Source of the DNA: Phyllobacterium myrsinacearum | GTDB taxonomy: Bacteria; Pseudomonadota; Alphaproteobacteria; Rhizobiales; Rhizobiaceae | Direction of reading: 5' to 3' | DNA length: 64,000 nt | NCBI RefSeq assembly: GCF_002980555.1 | Contig: NZ_PVBT01000009.1 | Coordinates: 166,102-230,101 of the forward strand | Part shown: positions 44,093 to 53,434 of the stretch, in pieces | Layout of the letters: every line of letters starts with the position of its first letter | Position numbering within the stretch: position 1 is the stretch's first letter | Position numbers and translations under genes: made by a program | Notes under the pieces: model-generated | Databases searched by the model: none | Told to the model about the DNA's origin: nothing | The model's input: the letters and a program-made list of their open reading frames with translations, nothing else

Positions 44093-45094
44093 TCATCTCA
44101 TAGCAATGACAACCTTGCCCTTCGCCCGGCCTGTCTCGACATAGGTCAGCGCCTCGTTGGTCTTCGCGAACGAGAAGATCCGATCCACTACCGGCCGTAT
44201 GACACCTGCTTCGATCAGCGCTGTGATTTTGGCAAGTTGTTCGCCATCTGCCGTCATGAACAGAAAAGAATAGCTGACTTGATGGCGTTTCGATTTCCTT
44301 CTGATACCAAAGCTTAGCAAGCGCACGACCTGCTGGAGCAACCAGCCAGAACTGTTCTGTTTGGCAAAAGCCGGATCAGGCGGGCCGGAGATTGAAATAA
44401 GCTTTCCGCCGGGCTTCAGCACACGGAGTGATTTCTCCAATGTGTCCGTGCCAAGACTATTCACAACGACATCATAGTCCTTCAAGACTTCCTCAAAATT
44501 CTGGGTTTTGTAGTCGATTACGACGTCTGCTCCGAGACTTTTGACGAGATCGAAATTTGAAGTGCTTGTGGTCGTTGCCACCAGTGCCCCGAGATGTTTG
44601 GCTAGCTGAATGGCGATTGTGCCTACACCGCCGGAACCGGCATGGATCAGGACTTTCTGTCCCTTTTGCAGATTGGCCCGCTCGACAAGCACCTGCCATG
44701 CGGTCAAAGCGACAAGCGGAATGGACGCGGCCTCTTCCATGGTCAGATTGTTGGGCTTTATGGCCACGTCGGCCTCATTCATCGCAATGAACTCCGCGAA
44801 CGTGCCGATGCGGTCTTGCCTCGGACGGGCATAGACCTCATCACCCGGCTTGAAACGACTGACCTTTGACCCGACCCGAACCACAATACCCGACACATCG
44901 TTACCGAGGATCAGGGGTAGCCGGTACGGCAGGATAAGCTTGAATTCACCGTCCTTGATCTTGGCATCCAGAACGTTGACGCTGGCAGCGTGGATCTGGA
45001 CCATGACGTCAGTCTCCCGCAGCTCCGGCTCAGGACTTTCGCCGAACCGCAAAACTGCGCCTTTTGCATATCGATCGACCAAAAAGGCTTTCAT
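44093..45094 (-). CDS. NADP-dependent zinc-free alcohol dehydrogenase/quinone oxidoreductase (MDR family)
   Basis: A 333-residue medium-chain dehydrogenase. The GroES-like N-domain includes LPLILGNDVSGIVVRVG and the cofactor domain has HAGSGGVGTIAIQLAKHLGA (the AxxGGVG NADPH loop). Zinc-ligand cysteines are absent, as in quinone reductase-like members. It follows an SDR gene by 60 bases on the same strand and may be co-transcribed with it, under an HxlR regulator that often controls redox or aldehyde/quinone stress genes. Substrate not known. Confidence 0.9.
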   Translation of the reverse strand: MKAFLVDRYAKGAVLRFGESPEPELRETDVMVQIHAASVNVLDAKIKDGEFKLILPYRLPLILGNDVSGIVVRVGSKVSRFKPGDEVYARPRQDRIGTFAEFIAMNEADVAIKPNNLTMEEAASIPLVALTAWQVLVERANLQKGQKVLIHAGSGGVGTIAIQLAKHLGALVATTTSTSNFDLVKSLGADVVIDYKTQNFEEVLKDYDVVVNSLGTDTLEKSLRVLKPGGKLISISGPPDPAFAKQNSSGWLLQQVVRLLSFGIRRKSKRHQVSYSFLFMTADGEQLAKITALIEAGVIRPVVDRIFSFAKTNEALTYVETGRAKGKVVIAMR

Positions 45095-45154
45095 GGGTTT
45101 GCCCTTATGTATGAGTTAGCGATCCGCCGGAAAATACAATCCAGCGGTAATTGT

Positions 45155-45967
45155 TCAGGCAGGAAGCTTATTGTATTTGCGAAGGTTTTTATCGACGAAT
45201 GACTCTGGCAGGAAGCGACGCAGGAAGTGAACTTGTCCTGCAACCTTTCCTACAGTGTAGCGTCTTTTGGGAGAAAACGCGTTTGCCGCCTTCACGACCA
45301 CATCGGCGACCATCTCTGGCGTGTCCCCTGCTTCCACTATTTCACGCATCAGCCTCTCTGCGTCGGCACGAACGGTATCATATACAGGCATCGGCTGATC
45401 TGCTCTGGTGAGGTTTTCCTCAAAAGAGGTACGGGTGGCGCCGGGCTCCACGAGAACGACACGAATGCCTTGCGTGCGGATTTCGTGATCCAAGGATTCG
45501 GAATAGCCCTCGATTGCATGCTTTGTGGATGCATAGAGCGCGTTGTAGGGTGCAGGGATCAACCCGAGAATGGAGCTCATGTTGATAATTCTGCCTTTTC
45601 GCTGACGTCTCATGATCGGGAGGACCTTATTCGTTACCCGCAGGACGCCGAACACGTTTACATCAAACAGAGCCTTGGCTTGCATAGCTGAGGACTCTTC
45701 AGCGCCGCCAAGCAGCCCAATCCCGGCATTATTGACGAGAAGGTCGATCCGTCCGGTAAGGCGCAGAACCTCGTCGACCGCGTGCTGTACAGATTCATCA
45801 TTCGTGACATCGCAGACCAGCATGGTAATGCCCTCAACGTCAGCAACCTGCTTGCGGCTTGTTCCGAATACCCGGTATCCATCACGTTGAAGCGCTTGTG
45901 CGGTTGCCAGCCCAATGCCAGAGGATGCGCCTGTAATCAGGGCAACACCTTTGCTTTTCTCACTCAT
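45155..45967 (-). CDS. Short-chain dehydrogenase/reductase (SDR)
   Basis: A 270-residue classical SDR. The NAD(P) loop is ITGASSGIGLATA (residues ~12-24), LVNNAGIG is near 82, catalytic Ser lies in NMSSILG, and the Tyr-Lys pair is YASTKHA. C-terminal sequence resembles bacterial oxidoreductases of unknown substrate. It is the first gene of a pair with the MDR oxidoreductase and is divergent from an HxlR regulator, 87 bases away. Confidence 0.92.
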   Translation of the reverse strand: MSEKSKGVALITGASSGIGLATAQALQRDGYRVFGTSRKQVADVEGITMLVCDVTNDESVQHAVDEVLRLTGRIDLLVNNAGIGLLGGAEESSAMQAKALFDVNVFGVLRVTNKVLPIMRRQRKGRIINMSSILGLIPAPYNALYASTKHAIEGYSESLDHEIRTQGIRVVLVEPGATRTSFEENLTRADQPMPVYDTVRADAERLMREIVEAGDTPEMVADVVVKAANAFSPKRRYTVGKVAGQVHFLRRFLPESFVDKNLRKYNKLPA

Positions 45968-46014
45968 TTGATTGTCTTTCTTTTGGTATGGATTTCTATC
46001 CGAAAGGCATATAC

Positions 46015-46049
46015 TATCATTTTGATACTAAGTCACTATCAAAAAGATA
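46015..46049. promoter_or_regulatory. Paired operator-like dyads between SDR and HxlR genes
   Basis: TATCA-TTT-TGATA (46015-46027) and TATC-AAAAA-GATA (46037-46049) have centres 22 bases apart, two helical turns, on the same face of DNA. They lie just upstream of the HxlR gene and within reach of the SDR promoter. HxlR proteins bind such dyads as dimers. Inference from symmetry and position. Confidence 0.6.
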
Positions 46050-46054
46050 CCAAC

Positions 46055-46486
46055 ATGAAGAATCTTTCAGACCAGCCATGTCTCATCGCCCGGAGCCTCG
46101 CCATTGTTGGGGATGCTTGGAGCATGCTGATCATGCGCGATGCCCATGCGGGCCTCACCCGTTTTGATGAATTCCGCAAGAGCCTTGGCATAGCGCCCAC
46201 AATGCTGACGTCGCGGCTCTCTGCCCTGACAGAAGACGGACTGCTGGAAAAACACCGCTATTCCATCCGTCCGCCGCGGGATGAATATTTGCTGACAGAA
46301 GCTGGACGGGACTTTCTGCCCGTTCTCTTTGCGATTGGTGCATGGGGGCGGAAACATCGAAACGGCGGGAAGGTAACCCAGTTCTTCGACGCTGAAACCG
46401 GGACAGAAATCGATCCGGTCACCATCGACCGGGCGACCGGCGCTGAGATCGGAACTCGTCCCATTCGCATCGCTGAACCCGAATGA
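46055..46486 (+). CDS. HxlR family transcriptional regulator
   Basis: A 143-residue winged-helix regulator. The HxlR pattern is clear: CLIARSLAIVGDAWSMLIMR, FDEFRKSLGIAPTMLTSRL and YLLTEAGRDFLPVLFAIGAW. One cysteine near the N-terminus (DQPCLIAR) is in the position that senses redox or electrophiles in QorR/HypR-type members. ATG 46055 gives the family N-terminus; an upstream frame crosses the operators. It likely represses the divergent SDR and MDR genes. Confidence 0.93.
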   Translation: MKNLSDQPCLIARSLAIVGDAWSMLIMRDAHAGLTRFDEFRKSLGIAPTMLTSRLSALTEDGLLEKHRYSIRPPRDEYLLTEAGRDFLPVLFAIGAWGRKHRNGGKVTQFFDAETGTEIDPVTIDRATGAEIGTRPIRIAEPE

Positions 46487-46736
46487 GACTTAAAGCGCGA
46501 ATGTTTGTATCCCTGATCGACTTTATTGGCAGCGACCGCCGGGCGATTTATCAGCTCTCAATATGAAGGATATACTCCCTGTTGATTTCTGCATCAAATT
46601 GACCCTCATTGTCCTACTGCTTGGCCTGCCTACTCCGCAACTACCCTCCGATTTTGACATAGCCTGAGCCGCATGACATTTCGGATGCCAGCTTTGCTCC
46701 GCCTGCAAATCCATCCCTCCTAAAGAAGTATTCTAT
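46487..46736. other. Intergenic region, nothing recognised
   Basis: The convergent HxlR and RND genes end here. No gene was supported and no strong terminator hairpin was found by eye. Confidence 0.35.
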
Positions 46737-49700
46737 CTATTCTGCGGCCTTTGGGCTGTTCACTTCCAGTGCACCTGCCAGCACAGCAGGCTTGGGCAAC
46801 TGATCTGCGGTCGGCTTGATCCGAAACCATGCGGCGTAGAGGGCTGGCAGGAAGAGGAGGATTAGCACCGTACCGGCTGCTGTGCCACCAATCAACGTGT
46901 ATGCCATCGAGCCCCAGAACACCGAATGCGTGAGCGGAATGAAGGCCAAAACAGCGGCGAGTGCGGTCAGGATCACCGGGCGCGTGCGTTGAACCGTAGC
47001 CTCGATGACCGCATGATAATCATCAAGACCGGCAGCCTGGTTTTCCTTGATCTGCTCGGTCAGGATCAAAGTGTTCCGCATCAAGATACCAGCCAGTCCA
47101 ATCAATCCGATAATGGCGTTGAAACCAAAGGGCTGGTTGAAAACAATCAGCATCGGAACCACACCAGCAAGGCCGAGCGGTGCCGTTAATATGACCATGG
47201 TCATCGTTGAAAGGCTTCGAACCTGCAGGATGATGATGATCAGCATAGCGGCGATCATGACCGGAAAGATTTTTACGAGCGCAACGTTGGCTTTGAGAGA
47301 TTCCTCGATATTTCCGCCCATTTCGATACGATATCCGACCGGGAGCGAGGCGATGAGTGGCTGCAGTGCCGTCATGACCTGCTGTGAGACCTCCGGGGGC
47401 TGGGTCGCCTCATTAATGTCCGATCGGATCGTGATGATTGACATTCGATCCCGACGTTTGAGGATCGGCTCTTCAAATCGGATTTCGGAATATCCGATCT
47501 GATCGAGGGGAACCTGGCGACCATCACGGCTCATCAGCGAAAAATCGGCCAGCCGTGCCGGATCCAGACGGTTTTCACCGGCACTGCGGGCTGTGACCGG
47601 CACGTTGCGGATGTTCTCGCGAACCTGCGTGACGGGAATTCCCGTCAGCAGAAGCTGCATCTGCTGGGCTGCCTCAGAGGGCGAAAGACCAATCAGATTA
47701 AGCCGCTCCTGGTCAGGGATATAGCGAAGAACAGGTGTCCGATTACCCCAGTCGCGGTTTGCCTGCCTGACATCCGGAACGCTCTGCATGATGTCGAGTG
47801 CTTTTTCCGAAATCCGGTAGAGTTGCTTCGGATCGGGGCCCATAATACGGAACTCGACGGGAAACGGTGTATATGGACCGAAAACCAGCTGCGTGACGCG
47901 CACAAAGGCTTCCGGGGCTAACCCTGCCGATACAGCTTCCCTGAGCCGATGCTTCAACGTTTCGCGCGCCTCCGCATCAGGAGTAAGCACGACAATCTTG
48001 GCAAATGCCGGGTCAGGCAGCTCGGGAGCCATTGCGAAGAAAAAGCGCGGCGCTCCCTGGCCGATATAGCTTGTAACGATCTTCGCCTCTGGCTGATCCT
48101 TCAGCCATTGTTCGAGCTTTTCGACAGAGGCGGTTGTCGTTTCGATGCTTGTGCCCTCCGGCAGGCGGACCTCGATGAGTACTTCGGGTCGATCCGACGT
48201 CGGGAAGAATTGCTGTTTGACTACCCCCATTCCAACGACGGAGAGACCCATGATGAAGCCAACGACCGTGCATGTCAGGTACTTATGGCGCACAGCATAT
48301 GTGACAAGTCCCCGTAGTCGCCGGTAATTTGGAGTATTGTAGATCGCGTGGTGCCCGCCCTCTACCGGTTTGATCGCCGGCAGCATCTTGACGCCGAGGT
48401 AAGGTGTGAAGATCACCGCGACGATCCAGGAGACAATCAGTGCGAAGCCTACCACCCAGAAGATATTGCCGGCATATTCGCCGGCCGTTGACCTGGCAAA
48501 GCCAACGGGCATCAATCCGATGATTGTAACGAGTGTTCCCGACAACATGGGGGCTGCGGTATGGCTCCAGGCATAGGCGGCTGCCTTGATGCGATCCATG
48601 CCCTCTTCCATTTTCACCACCATCACCTCGATGGCAATAATGGCATCATCAACCAGTAGTCCGAGCGCCAGGATGAGTGCACCAAGCGTGATACGGTCGA
48701 AAAACCTGCCGGTCTCCAGCATGATAAGGAACACAACGGCAAGCGTCAGCGGAACGGCGAGCGCCACGACGATGCCAACACGCCAGCCGAGGCTGACCAG
48801 GCTCACAAACAACACCACGCCAAGCGCCATTGCGAATTTGAGCATGAACTCGCCTACGGCCTCATCAATGTTCACCGCCTGATCGCTTACCTTGGCGAGC
48901 GTCATTCCGAGGGGCAGTGTCTGTGCGATCGTTGTCGATCTTTCTTCCAGAGCCTTGCCAAGTTCGAGCCCGTTCCACCCCTGCTGCATCACGGCTCCAA
49001 GCATGACGGTGGGCTCGCCGTCATGGCGGATGATATAAGTCGCCGGATCTTCGTAGCCGCGCCGCACATCTGCAATGTCGGAGAGCTTCAACGTGCGTCC
49101 GGCAGCGACGATCGGCGTGTCGGCGATTGCCTGACCACTGTTATAAGCACCGTCAAACCTGATGAAGACCTGCGGGCCGCGCGTATCGATCGATCCTGCC
49201 GGCGTGACGGTGTTTTGCCGCTGCAAAGCCGCAGCTATGTCCTGGACGGAGATTCCAAGAGTAGCGAGTTTATCATAGGAGAACTCGACAAAGATTTGTT
49301 CAGGCCGCTCTCCGAGAATGTTGATCTTCTTGACGCCCGGCACGTGCAGCAGGTCCTGACGGACCAATTCCGCCTGCCGCACGAGCTCTCGCATAGGCAT
49401 CCCCTTTGCCTTCAAGGCATAAAGAGCGAAACTCACATCTGAGTACTCGTCGTTGACAAAAGGCCCGAAAACACCTTGGGGCAGGTTTCGAGCTTCGTCT
49501 CCAAGTTTTTTCCGAGCCTGATAAAACTCTTCCTCGACAGCATCAGGTGGCGTGCTGTCCTTCAGCGTGACTGTCAAGAAGGCAAAGCCCGGACGCGTTG
49601 TTGTCTCGACCCGGTCATACCAGGTCAATTCCTGAATCCGCTTTTCGAGTGGTTCGGCAACCAGATCCTGCATCTCGCGCGCCGTCGCGCCTGGCCATGC

Positions 49701-49853
49701 AACTGTGACCGTCAGGGTCTTGATGGTAAACGATGGGTCCTCTGCCCGCCCGAGTTTGGCAAAAGCGTAGACACCTGCCGCAGCCAGAAGAACGATGAAG
49801 AACAGGGTGACGGCTCTCTCGCGAACTGCGAGCGCTGAAAGATTGAAGCTCAT
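46737..49853 (-). CDS. RND multidrug efflux permease (HAE-1/AcrB-like)
   Basis: A 1038-residue inner-membrane proton-driven pump. The N-terminus has ALAVRERAVTLFFIVLLAAA, then the porter-domain segment VTVAWPGATAREMQDLVAEP. The proton-relay aspartates are in LGLLVDDAIIAIEVMV at about residue 400, and LTALAAVLAFIPL occurs near the C-terminus with GGTAAGTVLILLFLPALY. Full length for the family. Its ATG shares one base with the stop of the adaptor gene. It exports drugs or other amphiphiles with the adaptor and an unseen TolC-like channel. A decayed partial copy lies at 43925-44075. Confidence 0.95.
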   Translation of the reverse strand: MSFNLSALAVRERAVTLFFIVLLAAAGVYAFAKLGRAEDPSFTIKTLTVTVAWPGATAREMQDLVAEPLEKRIQELTWYDRVETTTRPGFAFLTVTLKDSTPPDAVEEEFYQARKKLGDEARNLPQGVFGPFVNDEYSDVSFALYALKAKGMPMRELVRQAELVRQDLLHVPGVKKINILGERPEQIFVEFSYDKLATLGISVQDIAAALQRQNTVTPAGSIDTRGPQVFIRFDGAYNSGQAIADTPIVAAGRTLKLSDIADVRRGYEDPATYIIRHDGEPTVMLGAVMQQGWNGLELGKALEERSTTIAQTLPLGMTLAKVSDQAVNIDEAVGEFMLKFAMALGVVLFVSLVSLGWRVGIVVALAVPLTLAVVFLIMLETGRFFDRITLGALILALGLLVDDAIIAIEVMVVKMEEGMDRIKAAAYAWSHTAAPMLSGTLVTIIGLMPVGFARSTAGEYAGNIFWVVGFALIVSWIVAVIFTPYLGVKMLPAIKPVEGGHHAIYNTPNYRRLRGLVTYAVRHKYLTCTVVGFIMGLSVVGMGVVKQQFFPTSDRPEVLIEVRLPEGTSIETTTASVEKLEQWLKDQPEAKIVTSYIGQGAPRFFFAMAPELPDPAFAKIVVLTPDAEARETLKHRLREAVSAGLAPEAFVRVTQLVFGPYTPFPVEFRIMGPDPKQLYRISEKALDIMQSVPDVRQANRDWGNRTPVLRYIPDQERLNLIGLSPSEAAQQMQLLLTGIPVTQVRENIRNVPVTARSAGENRLDPARLADFSLMSRDGRQVPLDQIGYSEIRFEEPILKRRDRMSIITIRSDINEATQPPEVSQQVMTALQPLIASLPVGYRIEMGGNIEESLKANVALVKIFPVMIAAMLIIIILQVRSLSTMTMVILTAPLGLAGVVPMLIVFNQPFGFNAIIGLIGLAGILMRNTLILTEQIKENQAAGLDDYHAVIEATVQRTRPVILTALAAVLAFIPLTHSVFWGSMAYTLIGGTAAGTVLILLFLPALYAAWFRIKPTADQLPKPAVLAGALEVNSPKAAE

Positions 49854-50971
49854 CAGTTTGCTGCCTCGGCCTGAAGGGCGGTCCTGACGGCAGCGCCTTC
49901 CTTGAGAAGATGTGCCCCGAGCGCCACGACCTCCTGTCCAAGTTCGATACCTGTAACAATGGCGGTTTCCCCGCCGAGCTGTTTGATCTGCACGTGAGCA
50001 AAACGCACGGTTGAAGAGCCCCGATCAAAAACCCAGACGCCAGTACGATTGCCGTCATCAAGCAAGGCACCGATCGGTACCGAGACTTCCGACTGCCTTT
50101 GGGCGTTGGAGATTGTGATCGTTACCGTCGAGCCCAGGGGTGCCGAAGCGGCATCTCCCTCGAGCACGTAACGCGCCTCGTAGGTGCGGGTCTGAGCATC
50201 AGCGGCATCGGAAATTTGTCGCAGGCGTGCAGTCCCTCCCCGCTCGGTGCCACCATATATGCGGGCTTCTGCTTCTGATCCGATCGCGGGACGTATCGTT
50301 TCGGGGAGAGCGACCACCGCCTCACGTGGCCCGGCATGCGCCAGTTGAACCACAGTCTGTCCTGCAGCGACGATCTGTCCGGCTTCACCGGGAGCCGCGA
50401 CCACCGTCCCTGCTGCGCCAGCCACCAAGGTGGAGTAAGTCGCTTCGTTCTCGGCAACATTTGCTTCCGCCTCAGCCGCAGCAAGTTGGGCTTCCGCCGT
50501 ATCCAGCACGGCCTTGGCCTGCTCGTAACGCTGAGGGGTAGCGGCAACCCTGTCCCTGACAAGGGACGCATAGCGCTTCTCGTCCGCGCTCGCCTGAACG
50601 AAGACCGCGCGTGCGGCGACAACCGCGTTATGTTTCGCGGTCAAGGCGAGACGTAAATCCGTGTCATCAATGCGCATCAAGGGTTGACCCACCTTGACTT
50701 GCTGGCCGACATCCACAAGACGTTCGACAATCTTGCCGGGAACACGAAATCCAAGATTGCTTTGCACCCGCGCGCCTACCGTGCCCGTGAAGGATCTCAC
50801 AACGCCGGCCACGCTCGCAGTTTCAACAATCTTGACAAGTTGCGGGGCGACGCGGGGATCGGTTGCGGCTGACGCGTCCGGCTGCGGCCACTGTGAAAAA
50901 AGAACGACCGCTGTGACGGCGGAGACCGACAGCACAATTGTGCCAATGAGAAGAAGCCGTTTGTGCCCCAT
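49853..50971 (-). CDS. RND efflux periplasmic adaptor (membrane-fusion) protein
   Basis: A 372-residue adaptor. ATG 50971 follows GAGGA and begins a hydrophobic signal/anchor (LLLIGTIVLSVSAVTAVVLF). The lipoyl halves are GKIVERLVDVGQQVKVGQPL and GAAGTVVAAPGEAGQIV, with a helical hairpin of about 90 residues between and beta-barrel plus membrane-proximal domains after. An upstream ATG at 51055 would include operator DNA and is unlikely. It is co-translated with the pump gene and repressed, probably, by the divergent TetR protein. Confidence 0.93.
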   Translation of the reverse strand: MGHKRLLLIGTIVLSVSAVTAVVLFSQWPQPDASAATDPRVAPQLVKIVETASVAGVVRSFTGTVGARVQSNLGFRVPGKIVERLVDVGQQVKVGQPLMRIDDTDLRLALTAKHNAVVAARAVFVQASADEKRYASLVRDRVAATPQRYEQAKAVLDTAEAQLAAAEAEANVAENEATYSTLVAGAAGTVVAAPGEAGQIVAAGQTVVQLAHAGPREAVVALPETIRPAIGSEAEARIYGGTERGGTARLRQISDAADAQTRTYEARYVLEGDAASAPLGSTVTITISNAQRQSEVSVPIGALLDDGNRTGVWVFDRGSSTVRFAHVQIKQLGGETAIVTGIELGQEVVALGAHLLKEGAAVRTALQAEAAN

Positions 50972-51010
50972 ACCTGTAATCCTCGCGAGAATGCGCGCCA
51001 CGACGCGAAT

Positions 51011-51163
51011 TAGATTGTGATCGAACTCTATAATCAACTTAAAGTTCGAACGCAATCTAAATTAGGAGCAATCCCCGGCAAGGTGACAGTGGCTGCAATG
51101 ATCAGCTGAGAAAACCTTGCATAGTCACTGCCCAGTGATTATAGAGTTCGAATGCAATCTATA
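51011..51163. promoter_or_regulatory. Three related TetR operator-like sites in the efflux promoter region
   Basis: A sequence close to AGTTCGAAYGCAATCTA occurs three times: reversed at 51011-51032, forward at 51042-51061 and forward at 51141-51163. The last copy has ATAGA and TCTAT ends as an imperfect dyad. The first two are near the adaptor-gene promoter and the third is just before the TetR gene, so one regulator could control both directions. Confidence 0.7.
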
Positions 51164-51179
51164 ACGAAAGAAGATCACA

Positions 51180-51758
51180 ATGCGTGTAAGTCGCGTTCAA
51201 GCTTCGGAAAACCGCCAGGCCGTAATTGAAACGGCAAGTCGCCTTTTCAGAGAGCACGGCTTCGATGGAATTGGGCTGAAGGGTTTGATGGAGGCCGCCG
51301 GCTTGACGCAAGGTGCGTTCTACAAACAGTTCACCTCCAAAGAGGATCTCATTGCACAAGCATCAGAAAGAGCTTTGGAAAGTGCAACACAACAATGGGC
51401 TGCTGCTGCAGCAGCAAAACCTATGGATTCTTTAGGTGGAGTTATTGCGTTTTATCTAAGCACGGATCATCAATACGAAAAGATGGACGGGTGTCCCGTT
51501 GTTGCACTTGGGTCAGATGCCGCCAGGCAAGGCACCACTGTAAAGGCGTCATTCGAAGCGGGAATAAAGACATATCTCGATATACTTGAACGTATGATTT
51601 CCGATGGCGGCCACGAAAAGTCAGAGGGTAAGGCCATGGCCATTCTGTCCATAATGGTTGGCGCAATGACACTCGCACGCGCTGTTAACGACCAAACCCT
51701 CGCTCAGTCATTCTTCGATTCCGCAATCGAACAGGTCCAGAAGATCGCGGCGTCCTGA
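51180..51758 (+). CDS. TetR/AcrR family transcriptional repressor of the efflux pump
   Basis: A 192-residue TetR regulator. HTH segments are ASRLFREHGFDGIGLKGLM and AAGLTQGAFYKQFTSKEDLI. The C-terminal domain contains GCPVVALGSDAARQ and matches the TetR_C_6-like group often linked to efflux pumps. The ATG at 51180 is 17 bases after one of three operator-like sites. Divergent orientation from the adaptor and RND genes supports local repression relieved by a drug-like ligand. Confidence 0.92.
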   Translation: MRVSRVQASENRQAVIETASRLFREHGFDGIGLKGLMEAAGLTQGAFYKQFTSKEDLIAQASERALESATQQWAAAAAAKPMDSLGGVIAFYLSTDHQYEKMDGCPVVALGSDAARQGTTVKASFEAGIKTYLDILERMISDGGHEKSEGKAMAILSIMVGAMTLARAVNDQTLAQSFFDSAIEQVQKIAAS

Positions 51759-51909
51759 GATATGGAAAATGGGCGCTTTTTGGCTTGTAAGCCGAACCTG
51801 AACCACGCAGAGTCAGCTCTGAAGCACATTGTCACAGCCGCCGGTTAGTCTACGGCAGAGTTTTCCAGTGTGGTAGAATTCGGCAGAAACGCAAGCAAAA
51901 GGTACACCC

Positions 51910-52404
51910 GTGCGCAACCTCAAGAAACCAATGAAGGTTCATCCAAGAGTGCCGCATCCGGCATTGGCAGAGGCCGATTGGGCGGATTGTTACCAGTTGC
52001 GTATCAAAAACCCTGATCTGACAGCCATGGATGCCGCTAGATTGGTGCTTGGGCATTTTCCGCGATGGGTCCGGGTGCTGATGGCGATCCGGAATACAGT
52101 TGTTGCGCCCTTCGGCATCAAGTCTTCTGCGGCCCATTCTCCCACCGAGATGGAAATGGTTGGCGTCTTTCCCATTGTCAGCCAGTCCGTGCACCAAGTA
52201 GTGCTTGGCTTCGACGATCGCCATCTTGACTTTCGCGCCGTGATCGATGTTCGCAATAATAGTGGTGAAAGACTTGTCAGCGTGATGACGCTGGTAAGGC
52301 GCAAGAACCTGTTCGGCAAGCTCTATCTTCCTGCTATCATACCGTTTCACAAGCTCATTACCTTGGCAATGATCGCCAATCTCAATCAAAAACCCTCCCC
52401 GTAA
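51910..52404 (+). CDS. DUF2867 domain protein
   Basis: A 164-residue protein starting at GTG 51910. The segments ADWADCYQLRIKNPDLTAMDA, RWVRVLMAIRNTVVAPFGIK and DVRNNSGERLVSVMTLVRRKN match DUF2867, a family of unknown function sometimes fused to SDR-type proteins. No signal peptide is evident. Neighbours give no clear context. Confidence 0.75.
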   Translation: MRNLKKPMKVHPRVPHPALAEADWADCYQLRIKNPDLTAMDAARLVLGHFPRWVRVLMAIRNTVVAPFGIKSSAAHSPTEMEMVGVFPIVSQSVHQVVLGFDDRHLDFRAVIDVRNNSGERLVSVMTLVRRKNLFGKLYLPAIIPFHKLITLAMIANLNQKPSP

Positions 52405-52578
52405 AATATTAGTTCCTAACTTCGGTCAGCCGTTCGTACAAATCCGTAAGTCACCAAAAAATGATGGATTAAATAACAAAAACAAAGAGATACTCAGAGA
52501 GTGATCATCGCTCACTTTCACAGGATTTTCTTTCTAAGCTGAAAATCGCGCAACGGGATTTATGGAACTAGAGCTCTC

Positions 52579-53220
52579 TTAAACTCGGGGCCCACGGGTG
52601 TTGAGTTGCACATCTTCCATTCTCGGCATTTGTGCTTGTAGGAATTTTTGGGGATCCCGATACCACTTTAGAAGGGCATCTCGCGTCCCATGACAAAGCC
52701 CCGCAACCTTAAGATAGGAGTCTGAAGATATAGAAACATATCGTTTCGCTTCGACCTCACTTTCATACTGGTTTTTTAGTTCAAATAGGGATTGTCTAAT
52801 AAATTCATATTCAGCTTCTTCCAACCACGTTTGTATTCCAGTTTGGCGGGCATCGAGTAAGCCGATCTTCGCTTGTACTTCTTGGATCAGCTTTGGGTTA
52901 TCTGATCTCGGAACAAGATAGTTGGGTTGGTAGGAGGCCACAATCTGCAATCGTTGCGACGTTGGATACGATGTCCATAAGAATTTGTTGGCGCCTCGGC
53001 TGAAATCCAGCGCCCCACACACTTGTCCCAAATCATTAATTAAACTGATAAAGGCAGCGTTCTTTTCACTTGCCCGAAGTGACTCGTTCGCAATATCCAC
53101 TTGTCGAGAAGTTTGCACTAACGCCAAGATGGAAACCAATAGTGCTCCTGCTGAAAATGCGGCGCTGGCTAGCGTCAAGTTTCGCTCCCAACCTCCGGAA
53201 AACAACTCACGAAGATCCAT
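52579..53220 (-). CDS. Hypothetical protein with one N-terminal membrane helix
   Basis: A 213-residue protein. Start at 53220 (MDLRELF) has GGAG upstream. One membrane helix lies near residues 15-35 (TLASAAFSAGALLVSILALV), followed by a coiled-coil-like stretch (DIANESLRASEKNAAF) and a soluble helical region. The layout suggests a single-pass membrane protein with a cytosolic domain. No family recognised. The DNA is AT-richer than its neighbours, which may indicate recent acquisition. Confidence 0.6.
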   Translation of the reverse strand: MDLRELFSGGWERNLTLASAAFSAGALLVSILALVQTSRQVDIANESLRASEKNAAFISLINDLGQVCGALDFSRGANKFLWTSYPTSQRLQIVASYQPNYLVPRSDNPKLIQEVQAKIGLLDARQTGIQTWLEEAEYEFIRQSLFELKNQYESEVEAKRYVSISSDSYLKVAGLCHGTRDALLKWYRDPQKFLQAQMPRMEDVQLNTRGPRV

Positions 53221-53434
53221 ACACGTTCTCCATACCACGCCCTATAGCCTCTCAGCATGGCACATAAACTGATATCTTCGTAGAGCGCTTAAAATGATAA
53301 GGTCGCGGGGTTTTTCGCAATGAGCCACTTGATCCACTGGAAAATTCCCCTTCCCGGCCTTGGCGCACGTGACGCGCATATTGTGACGTGCGATGCTCTG
53401 CAACCTGATTGGTTGCCGGACATTTTAAGGATTC

